The notes below the pieces were generated by a model that was not told the DNA's origin, did no database searches, and was given only the letters and a program-made list of their open reading frames with translations. A DNA stretch of 17,355 bases from a bacterium. GTDB lineage: Bacteria; Blakebacterota; Blakebacteria; Blakebacterales; Blakebacteraceae. Shown here piece after piece: positions 1 to 6,318 of the stretch; position 1 is the first letter of the stretch, and each line of letters starts with the position of its first letter. Position numbers and translations under genes: made by a program. The stretch is taken from contig JALGVQ010000043.1 in NCBI GenBank assembly GCA_025774615.1, forward strand, positions 1-17,355, given 5' to 3'.

Positions 1-2
1 AA

Positions 3-131
3 GTGGCCAACCGGGCTACCCAGCATCTCTACATCGTCAATCCGATCAAGTCGTTCGAGGAACGGGCGAAGAAACTCTTCAGCACCCACCCGGCTATCAA
101 TGACCGTATCTCCCGCCTCAGCAGCATGTGA
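3..131 (+). CDS. M48-family (HtpX-like) zinc metalloprotease, C-terminal fragment
   Basis: Only the last 42 codons lie in the window; the gene begins upstream. The readable tail contains ATQHLYIVNP, then LFSTHPAINDRISRL, ending in Met and TGA. A small-residue/His/hydrophobic-IVNP segment followed by LFSTHP-x-x-x-x-RI is the usual C-terminus of HtpX and related membrane-bound M48 peptidases, which degrade misfolded membrane proteins. The catalytic HExxH helix would be upstream and cannot be checked. The TGA overlaps the start of the next gene as TGATG, so the two are probably translationally coupled. Family assignment is fairly confident; whether it is HtpX proper or a periplasmic M48 relative (BepA/LoiP type) cannot be decided from the tail. 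Confidence 0.78.
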   Translation: MANRATQHLYIVNPIKSFEERAKKLFSTHPAINDRISRLSSM

Positions 132-916
132 TGAGAACACCGATTTTCCGCGCCTTCATTCTGGCAGGCAACATCCTTGGTCTATCCGTACTTTTCCTCG
201 CGCTGCTGCCTGGCCCGGTCGGAGCGCAGATCGTCAATATCGAGAGCATCCTCGTCGATGAACCGAAGGATGGGGTCGAAGGTGCCGTGCAGATCGGATT
301 CACTCTCATGGAGGGGAATTCGGAATATCGTCAGCTGGACGGCAACAGCATCATCCGCTGGAAGGGGGGGGAGCATATCTTCCAGCTGGTGGTGGGAGGC
401 TCATACAAGGCGACCGGTGATAAGAAGGTGGCCGACAACAGCATGGGACATTTCAGGTATGGTTATGCTGTCTCGAGCAGGGTCCGCCTGGAGGCTCTCC
501 TGCAGGTTCAGCGGAACGCCTTCGTGCGGCTCAATCGACGGGTGCTGGCCGGAGCCGGCTTCAGAGCCAACCTTCTCTCATCAGACCCCACTCGACTCGA
601 CCTGGGAGTCATCCTCATGCGCGAGGATGAAGTACTGCACAATGCCCCCTCCGAGCCCGGCTGGCGGGCGTCTCTTCTGCTGAGTGCCGGCTGGAAGCTC
701 ACACCCTCTGCGCAGTTGAGTGGCCAGATTTATTTCCAGCCCCTCCTCAGTGATACAAGGGACTTCAGGATCCTCAACGATACCGGCCTGACAGTCAGGG
801 TACTCGGCCCGCTCTCACTGCAGGTGAGCCTTCGATTGGCGCATGACAGCCGTCCACCGGCGGGTGTGGAAACGACCGATCTCTCGTTTCGCAATACGCT
901 GGCAATCTCCTTCTGA
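131..916 (+). CDS. DUF481-family outer-membrane beta-barrel protein
   Basis: The protein has 261 residues from the ATG at 131; a GTG one codon earlier (128) is an alternative start. The N-terminus is a Sec signal peptide: Arg at positions 2 and 7, a hydrophobic run, and likely cleavage after Val-Gly-Ala32. The rest is an alternation of short amphipathic strands such as GAVQIGFTLMEGNSEYRQLDG, a distant version of the DUF481 pattern (gxvelGf...tGNte...) seen in YdiY and 'salt-induced outer membrane protein'. It ends in Ile-Ser-Phe, an aromatic C-terminus typical of BAM-assembled barrels. The role of DUF481 proteins is poorly known. The gene overlaps the protease gene upstream and lies 24 bases before the TolC-family ATG, so the three form one operon. 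Family call is moderately confident. Confidence 0.72.
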   Translation: MRTPIFRAFILAGNILGLSVLFLALLPGPVGAQIVNIESILVDEPKDGVEGAVQIGFTLMEGNSEYRQLDGNSIIRWKGGEHIFQLVVGGSYKATGDKKVADNSMGHFRYGYAVSSRVRLEALLQVQRNAFVRLNRRVLAGAGFRANLLSSDPTRLDLGVILMREDEVLHNAPSEPGWRASLLLSAGWKLTPSAQLSGQIYFQPLLSDTRDFRILNDTGLTVRVLGPLSLQVSLRLAHDSRPPAGVETTDLSFRNTLAISF

Positions 917-940
917 TAAACCCGGAGGTGTTTGTACCTG

Positions 941-2506
941 ATGACCGGAAAATTGATTCACGTGATCCCGATGTTTGTGCTCTCGATGCTCCTGCTCAAC
1001 ACTCCGCAGGTATCCGCCGCTGCCGCCCCTCAACAGGACCCATCAGCGTACCGGCCAGGAGAGATCATCGTCCTTGACCGTGATCTGTCTTTGAGACTGG
1101 CTCTTGACCAGTCATGGCGGATCGAGGAGATGAGGCTGCATCTGCGACGTGACAACTGGAATCTTGAAGCCAGTCGCGCGGCGTTGAGATCGAATGCCAG
1201 CATGAGTTTCACGGTGCCGAATTTCGACCAGTCGATCAAGGAGATCATCGATCCTGCGACAGGAGATCCGATCGTCCTCGGTACCCGGTCGGCCCGGTAT
1301 TCCGGCAGTGTCACGGTCAGGCAGCCGTTGCCGACCAATGGGGTCGTCTCATTGAACGGTGCCTTCAACCGCACCTCTGACAAGCTCTTTTCCTATACAC
1401 CGGGTCGGAAGGCCTATTACGGGAGAGTGTTCCTGAGGTATGAGCAGCCGATCCTCCAGCCGAACCGCATCCAGGTGGCGATCAGACGCGCAGAGCTGAA
1501 ACTGGAGAGTACCGAACTCGATTTTCTCGGCAAGCAGATCGATATCATCAGGGACATCTCACGTGGCTACTTCGATCTGTACGACCGCACCTATCAGAGT
1601 CAGCTGGCCAACGAGGAGCAGCAGCGGCTCGAGTCGCTGTATGAAGCCGGCCGGCGACGGTTCCAGCGGGGCGATCTCACCGAGACCGACCTTCTCCAGC
1701 TTGAAGTGGATCTCTACGACAAGCGGAACCGCTCCTCCAGCAGCGCGGGAGCGCTGGCCCGCCAGAAGAGCGGATTCAAGAACTCGCTCGGTCTCTCCCA
1801 GGATGTGGACATCATGGTTGAACCGGAACTGACTTACACACCGGTGGCCATCGATGTCGATGTCGCGATCCAGCATTCCCTCGAGCATCGTCCCGATATC
1901 AGGCGGAATGAGATGTGGCGGGAAGGTCACGAGATGAGCCTGGAGGAGACCCGATCCCGCGGTTCGATGACCGGCACAGTGAGTCTCACTCTCGGGTTCG
2001 AGGGACGGGGTGATGAGATGGAACAGTTCACCCGGAATATCCTGGATCCCGATCAGGCGAGAGGCGCCGCCATCAACTTCACCATACCACTCTGGGACTG
2101 GGGCCGGAACACGGCGTCTCTCAATGCCCAGCTCGCTGACATGGAACGGATCATTCGATCGGGAGAAGAGACCCGCAAGAACATGGAGCGGGGAGTGCGG
2201 AACGTGGTCGACCGGGTGATGGAGGCCCAGGGGCGTCTCGATCTCCTGGTACGCAGTGTCGATGCCGCGGAACGGTCGTATCACCTCGCGGTTCAGCAGT
2301 TCGAATCCGGTTCGCTCAACGTCCAGGATCTCCTGCTGACCCAGGGCAGACTGGCCAGTTCGAGACGCAGTTACCTCTCATCCTACATCGACTACCGGAA
2401 GGCGCTCATCGATCTGTTGCGGAACACATACTGGGACTGGGAGCGGGACCAGCCGCTGACCAGAACGCTCGCGACCTTTATCGTGGCTGAGAACGATGAT
2501 TTCTGA
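941..2506 (+). CDS. TolC-family outer-membrane efflux protein
   Basis: The product has 521 residues from ATG 941. The frame is open to a TTG at 932 and a CTG at 938, and GGAGGTG at 924-930 is rather far (10-12 bases) from the ATG, so the start is uncertain by three codons. A signal peptide (hydrophobic VIPMFVLSMLLL, then Ser-Ala-Ala-Ala) leads into two outer-membrane-efflux (OEP) halves. Typical long-helix segments are visible: the region around RRAELKLESTELDF and the stretch ending ERSYHLAVQQFESGSLNVQDLL, whose F-x-x-G-x-x-x-x-x-D-L-L pattern is a TolC-family hallmark. Length fits the family (about 420-520). TolC channels form trimeric tunnels spanning the outer membrane and periplasm and pair with inner-membrane pumps. 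No pump gene adjoins it. It is last in the protease-DUF481-TolC operon. Confidence 0.9.
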   Translation: MTGKLIHVIPMFVLSMLLLNTPQVSAAAAPQQDPSAYRPGEIIVLDRDLSLRLALDQSWRIEEMRLHLRRDNWNLEASRAALRSNASMSFTVPNFDQSIKEIIDPATGDPIVLGTRSARYSGSVTVRQPLPTNGVVSLNGAFNRTSDKLFSYTPGRKAYYGRVFLRYEQPILQPNRIQVAIRRAELKLESTELDFLGKQIDIIRDISRGYFDLYDRTYQSQLANEEQQRLESLYEAGRRRFQRGDLTETDLLQLEVDLYDKRNRSSSSAGALARQKSGFKNSLGLSQDVDIMVEPELTYTPVAIDVDVAIQHSLEHRPDIRRNEMWREGHEMSLEETRSRGSMTGTVSLTLGFEGRGDEMEQFTRNILDPDQARGAAINFTIPLWDWGRNTASLNAQLADMERIIRSGEETRKNMERGVRNVVDRVMEAQGRLDLLVRSVDAAERSYHLAVQQFESGSLNVQDLLLTQGRLASSRRSYLSSYIDYRKALIDLLRNTYWDWERDQPLTRTLATFIVAENDDF

Positions 2507-2534
2507 GACCTGAGGTATCCGACATACATGAGCA

Positions 2535-2558
2535 GGGGGCCTGACGGGCCCCCTTTTT
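2535..2558 (+). terminator. Intrinsic terminator after the TolC-family gene
   Basis: The arms GGGGGCC and GGCCCCC are perfectly complementary around the loop TGACG and are followed at once by five T residues. It lies 28 bases after the TolC-family stop codon and before the sigma-factor gene, so it separates the two transcription units. Confidence 0.93.
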
Positions 2559-2614
2559 CATGCAACAATTCGGGGTCTGGTACCGCCATTACTGGTAGAC
2601 CGATGGGAGGAACG

Positions 2615-3184
2615 ATGGCACTGCCGGATGAACAGCTGATCGAAAGGACTCTCGCGGGAGACCTGGAGGGGTTCGGTGAACTCCACCGTCGGTACTTCGC
2701 GCGGGTCGTGGGGGTCGTGGAAGGGATCCTCACCGATCGATCGGGAGCCGAGGATACCGTGCAGAACGCATATATGTCTGCGCTTCAGGCTCTTCCCCGT
2801 CTTGCCGACAGGGATCGGTTTTATCCCTGGCTGCGCAGGATTGCCGTCAACCGTGCCATCGAAGAGAAACGCCGCGTCAGCCGGAAGGATCGACTCCACT
2901 CCTCCTGGGTCGAAGCCGGACGTACCGACGCGGATGCCTCTTCAGATTCACAAGCTCCTCTCGCATCCCTGATGCGGGAGGAGAGGGCCGGGCGGGTGAG
3001 AGAAGCCCTGGAGGAGCTCCCGGAAGGAATGAGGGCAGCGGTGGTACTCCGGTACTTCGACGAACTGTCGATGAGCCGGATAGCCGAGGTGCTGGGTTGT
3101 GAAGAAGTGACCGCGAGGACCCAGGTGTTCCGGGGGCTCCAGAAACTCGGCAGGATACTGGGTGACATGACCAACGATGACTGA
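2615..3184 (+). CDS. RNA polymerase sigma factor, ECF (sigma-70) family
   Basis: The protein has 189 residues. ATG 2615 is chosen because GGGAGG lies 4 bases upstream and the sequence then starts with the usual ECF opening (D-E-x-L-I-x-R-x-x-x-G-D). The frame is open further upstream through the terminator, which cannot be coding. Region sigma-2 covers about residues 23-89 (AEDTVQNAYMSAL; FYPWLRRIAVNRAIEEKRR). A variable linker follows, and region sigma-4 covers about 127-181 with the helix-turn-helix around LSMSRIAEVLGCEEVTARTQVF. ECF factors direct RNA polymerase to a stress or envelope regulon and are held inactive by an anti-sigma factor. The next gene, 17 bases downstream, is such a factor, so the pairing is strong. 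The target promoters are unknown. Confidence 0.93.
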   Translation: MALPDEQLIERTLAGDLEGFGELHRRYFARVVGVVEGILTDRSGAEDTVQNAYMSALQALPRLADRDRFYPWLRRIAVNRAIEEKRRVSRKDRLHSSWVEAGRTDADASSDSQAPLASLMREERAGRVREALEELPEGMRAAVVLRYFDELSMSRIAEVLGCEEVTARTQVFRGLQKLGRILGDMTNDD

Positions 3185-3201
3185 GCGAAGGTGGCATAAT
3201 C

Positions 3202-4074
3202 GTGCGTGAACATGACGGGTATGAAGCCTGCCCCGATCGTGAACCGGTTCTTGAGCAATACCTGTTCGGGACGATGGAAGGCAGGGAGAAGGCGGACCTT
3301 CTGGAGCATCTTGAAGGGTGTCGGGGATGCCGGCAGGCGCTCGCGGATGCCGGCTCCGGGCTGGAAGCGCTGGATGATCTGGAAGACCCACCGCTTCCCT
3401 TCGGAGCCCCATCCCTGTTGCCCGAAATCCAGGTCGAGTCGGAGAGAGCGTGGCGGACTTTTGTGGCTGGATCGATCGGGCATGAGAGCCGTGGACACTC
3501 ACTGTCCGGGATGCGTGCGGTTGCCGCGGCAGCACTCATCCTTGTCGGTATCGGGATCGGCTACTGGGCCATTCCCGGCAATCAGGGAATGGTTGAGAAC
3601 CTGGTTGCAGTCGACAGGATGGAGGTCGATTCAGAAGCGGTTGAGGCGCTTGTACGGGCCGAGTTCCTGGCCGACCTGGGGCTGCCCTATATCGATGGCG
3701 TACTCCAGCTGGTCTCGGCGGTGATGGAACTCGAATCAGGTGATGTGACGATCGGCAGTCTGGAATCGATCAGGGCACAGGCTCTCGATCTGCTGCGGGA
3801 CGGGCGTCTTCTGCAGAGACGTCTGGAGCCGGAACGTGACCAGACCTTCCTGGCGACGATCCACCGGGCGGCATTCTTCCTCGAGGATGTCGCCATCCTG
3901 GGAGGTCAGGGAGAGGAAGAAGGATCACTGCGAGAGCTGAGGGAGACCCTTCAGCTGACCGGTCTCGGTGACCGGCTTGTGGCTCTCGATGTTGACGGGG
4001 CGGTGTCCGAGGCTCTTGAAGCATCGGGGTGGATAGGCGAGGAATACGCACTCAGCAGGGAGGCAGGACGATGA
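3202..4074 (+). CDS. Transmembrane zinc-finger anti-sigma factor
   Basis: The product has 290 residues from GTG 3202, preceded by AAGGTGG 8-9 bases upstream. Residues 10-43 form an anti-sigma zinc-finger (ZAS/zf-HC2) module: Cys10, then His36-x3-Cys40-x2-Cys43 in the stretch LLEHLEGCRGCR. A single membrane helix spans about 104-123 (AVAAAALILVGIGIGYWAI). This puts the zinc finger in the cytoplasm, where it would bind the sigma factor, and about 165 mainly helical, acidic residues outside the membrane. The outer domain is long for this class and has no recognised fold. The gene follows the sigma factor by 17 bases and overlaps the HEAT-protein gene by ATGA, so all three are probably one operon. 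Confidence 0.88.
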   Translation: MREHDGYEACPDREPVLEQYLFGTMEGREKADLLEHLEGCRGCRQALADAGSGLEALDDLEDPPLPFGAPSLLPEIQVESERAWRTFVAGSIGHESRGHSLSGMRAVAAAALILVGIGIGYWAIPGNQGMVENLVAVDRMEVDSEAVEALVRAEFLADLGLPYIDGVLQLVSAVMELESGDVTIGSLESIRAQALDLLRDGRLLQRRLEPERDQTFLATIHRAAFFLEDVAILGGQGEEEGSLRELRETLQLTGLGDRLVALDVDGAVSEALEASGWIGEEYALSREAGR

Positions 4075-6056
4075 GGATCGGGAAAGATGTTCGACGGCCG
4101 CTCGGCCGCGTGATGACGCTGGCATATTTGGGAGCGCTGCTGGTGTCTCTCTCTCCTGTACAGGCGCAGGAAGAGGCCAGCACCATGTATCTGGAAGCGA
4201 GGGAACACCTGATAGAAGAACGGTTCGAGCATGCGCTTGTGCTGTTCAGGGAGGTAGTGACCGATCACGGAGAGAGCAGCAGGGCTGATGATGCCCAGTA
4301 CTATATCGGGTACACGCTCGAGCGGATGGGACAGAGCAGTGAGGCTGTCACAGCATTCGAAGAACTGATCCGCCGCTGGCCTGAATCATCACGGGTCGAG
4401 TCGGCGCGTTCTCACCTGGTCGATCTTCACGGAGTGCAGGGCGGGATGAGCCGGCAGGTACCACTCGAAGAGCTGCTCTCGAGCGGATCATCGTGGGAAT
4501 CGAGGAGGGACCTCGTCTTCGCCATGGCTCGCGCAGGCGATTTCTCAGGTGTGTCGGTCCTCGAAGATGTGATGCGGCGGGAATCTTCGAGTCGCCAGCA
4601 GGAATTGATCCGGATCCTGGGTGGTCACCTCTCGAACCAGTCGGCGAGAAGGGTGCTTGCCCTGGCGCTCGAGCCGAGCAGGTCTTCAAGTGTCCAGCTC
4701 CTGGCTCTGAAGACTCTGCAGCCGGTCGCGGGTCAGCAGGATGTGGCAGGCATGATCGAGATGGCACTGGCCCGGAACAATTCATCGAGCGTCCAGCTCG
4801 AGGCGATCAGGGTGCTCAGATCCTCAGCGAACGCGCCCCACGTACAGCGTGTGTTGGTGATGGCTCTTGAATCGGGTATCGGCTCCTCGGTCAAGATATC
4901 TGCGATCAGGGCATTGGATGGGTACCTGCTTGATGAAGCGGTCCGCCCATCAGTGGTACGACTCTTCCAGCAATCGGAATCGTCCAGTGTGCTGCTGGAA
5001 GCGCTCAAGGGTCTGGATGGAGATGTCGAACGGGCGGAGATCGCGGAGATCCTCTCGGTGGCCGCGCACAACCGGAACACATCGAGCGTCCAGATAGCCG
5101 CCATGCGGCTGGCCCGCAGCTCTGGCAATCCTGTCGTCAGGCAGGCAGCCGGACATGGTCTGGCCCGCGGAACGTCCTCCAGTGTGCAGATCGAGGCGGC
5201 ACGGGCACTCGCTGGAGGGGAGAACGAGGAGGCGGCAGCCGAAGCGCTCGAGTCGATGCTGAGGGAACGCTCGACCTACTCCTCGGTGATGATCGAAGGT
5301 CTGCGGTCGCTCACCCGTCATATGGGAACAGCTGCCGCGCCGCGCGCGGTGGCCGCAGCCCTGCACAGCTCCCTGTCGAGCTCGGTCCTGCTCGAGGCGC
5401 TCGACCTGGCCGAGCCGTTCGCGCTGGTCGAGCCGGTGAGGACGGCTCTCAGAGATATCCTCAAGCCCGGATCCGCGCCCTCATCGGTGAAGCTGAAGGC
5501 GATCAAGGTGCTGGGCCGGCGCATCTCCGAGGGTGAGATCCGAGCTCTCATCGCGGTGGCGATTGATCATTCCAATTCATCGAGTGTACAGCTTGCAGCG
5601 ATCGAGACGCTTGAAGACGCGTCAGATCAGCGGGATACGCGTGAACTGCTCTTCAGGGGCCTTGACCGCCGCAGCTCCAGTTCGGTGATACTCTCCGCGG
5701 TCAAAACACTCGAACCCTGGGTGGCTCGCGACCAGCAGATTAAGGAGCGGTTCATCGAGGTCATGGAGGAGCGTCAGATCTCATCGAGTGCGCGGGTAAG
5801 GACCGCTGAGGCACTCCTTCCAGGAGCTGACAACGGTCTGAAGCGTGGTATCGTGGCGGCCATGGAGGATGTGTGCCAGCGGCGATGGGAACAGTCGCGA
5901 AGGAACCGTATCCGGTTCAACGATAACACGATCAGGGACGCGATCGCCATCGTCGGAGAGATCGATCCAGAGAAGGCACGGGAACTTAAGCGGAAATACG
6001 GAAGACCGCCCTCACTTCTGCAGTGGATATTCGGGGCTGCCAACAGTACGGAGTGA
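4071..6056 (+). CDS. Exported TPR/HEAT-repeat protein with a 33-residue SSV repeat array
   Basis: The protein has 661 residues. ATG 4071 is chosen for its AGGGAGGCAGG ribosome site and its 4-base overlap with the anti-sigma stop. Residues 1-33 look like a Sec signal peptide (Arg/Lys-rich start, LAYLGALLVSLS, then Val-Gln-Ala). Residues 38-120 hold two TPR-like hairpins resembling BamD/YbgF repeats. Residues about 138-585 are helical HEAT-like repeats. Most carry Ser-Ser-Val followed by x-[LI]-x-[AG]-[LIM]-[RK], with the anchor position at residues 142, 175, 208, 241, 274, 307, 340, 372, 406, 439, 473, 506, 539 and 574. The C-terminus (590-661) is basic and non-repetitive. Such solenoids are protein-binding scaffolds. 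Its place beside the sigma/anti-sigma pair suggests a periplasmic sensor or adaptor, but the function is unknown. Confidence 0.85.
   Translation: MRIGKDVRRPLGRVMTLAYLGALLVSLSPVQAQEEASTMYLEAREHLIEERFEHALVLFREVVTDHGESSRADDAQYYIGYTLERMGQSSEAVTAFEELIRRWPESSRVESARSHLVDLHGVQGGMSRQVPLEELLSSGSSWESRRDLVFAMARAGDFSGVSVLEDVMRRESSSRQQELIRILGGHLSNQSARRVLALALEPSRSSSVQLLALKTLQPVAGQQDVAGMIEMALARNNSSSVQLEAIRVLRSSANAPHVQRVLVMALESGIGSSVKISAIRALDGYLLDEAVRPSVVRLFQQSESSSVLLEALKGLDGDVERAEIAEILSVAAHNRNTSSVQIAAMRLARSSGNPVVRQAAGHGLARGTSSSVQIEAARALAGGENEEAAAEALESMLRERSTYSSVMIEGLRSLTRHMGTAAAPRAVAAALHSSLSSSVLLEALDLAEPFALVEPVRTALRDILKPGSAPSSVKLKAIKVLGRRISEGEIRALIAVAIDHSNSSSVQLAAIETLEDASDQRDTRELLFRGLDRRSSSSVILSAVKTLEPWVARDQQIKERFIEVMEERQISSSARVRTAEALLPGADNGLKRGIVAAMEDVCQRRWEQSRRNRIRFNDNTIRDAIAIVGEIDPEKARELKRKYGRPPSLLQWIFGAANSTE
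4488..5825 (+). repeat. Protein-level tandem array, about 99-bp period (HEAT-like units)
   Basis: About fourteen units of 33 residues (99 bases) run through the TPR/HEAT gene. The anchor position recurs at intervals of 33, 33, 33, 33, 33, 33, 32, 34, 33, 34, 33, 33 and 35 residues. The DNA of the units has diverged: the equivalent Ser codons use both TCN and AGY. The array is therefore conserved at the protein level and is not a recent DNA duplication. Confidence 0.8.
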
Positions 6057-6120
6057 GGTGTGGCCCGCTGTCGCGTTACTCCGCTATTCTGAGAAGTGCT
6101 TGTTTGCGCCGCTCCGGATT

Positions 6121-6132
6121 TCAGACGTCTGA
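6121..6132. repeat. Perfect 12-bp palindrome TCAGACGTCTGA
   Basis: The site is self-complementary over 12 bases and lies 64 bases after the HEAT-gene stop. With no spacer it suits a protein-binding site better than a hairpin. No T-tract follows, so it is not an intrinsic terminator. The role is unknown. Confidence 0.5.
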
Positions 6133-6168
6133 GAGTTCAGCCGTCTCCACCCACCACTCATACATTAC

Positions 6169-6256
6169 ATTATGCAGTCCAATACCATTGATTATTGTAG
6201 TTTACTAATAATGTATTGTGGAGTCTGAATGTGTTGAATAATGGATTATCCAGTCC
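6169..6256. repeat. 12-bp direct repeat pair, ATTATGCAGTCC / ATTATCCAGTCC
   Basis: Copies at 6169-6180 and 6245-6256 match at 11 of 12 positions, 76 bases apart start to start. The second copy fills the promoter spacer and abuts the -10 element, and it overlaps the small palindrome GGATTATCC (6243-6251). This arrangement is typical of an operator pair for a repressor. Confidence 0.5.
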
Positions 6257-6262
6257 TATTAT
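6234..6262 (+). promoter_or_regulatory. Sigma70-type promoter for the AAA ATPase
   Basis: The -35 element TTGAAT (6234-6239) and the -10 element TATTAT (6257-6262; 5 of 6 to consensus) are separated by exactly 17 bases. Transcription would start near 6269, leaving a leader of about 50 bases before ATG 6319. The spacer contains the operator-like repeat described separately. Confidence 0.6.
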
Positions 6263-6318
6263 TGTTATGGATACTGAGTTTGGTCGAGAGACATACTACC
6301 AGTCAAAGAGACTTCATC

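Larger units (their letters stand above)
6057..6318. other. AT-rich intergenic region upstream of the AAA ATPase
   Basis: These 262 bases lie between the HEAT gene and the ATPase start. The first 90 or so have the GC-rich character of the flanks. From about 6160 to 6310 the composition becomes distinctly AT-rich, unlike any other spacer in the window. It contains a perfect 12-bp palindrome at 6121-6132, a near-perfect 12-bp direct repeat, an AT palindrome (ATTATT/AATAAT arms at 6191-6196 and 6207-6212) and a good promoter at 6234-6262. I see no gene in it and no clear terminator for the HEAT gene. Confidence 0.7.

Noticed and set aside
1559-2284. 241-codon - strand open frame inside the TolC-family gene
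   Set aside because: It is a shadow of the coding strand; no ribosome site or domain is seen.
2528-2614. Upstream extension of the sigma-factor frame (29 more codons)
   Set aside because: It would translate through the intrinsic terminator, and the ribosome site and family alignment support the start at 2615.
4488-5825. DNA tandem repeat or CRISPR-like array with 99-bp period
   Set aside because: The units are conserved in protein sequence but not in DNA, and the frame is open throughout.
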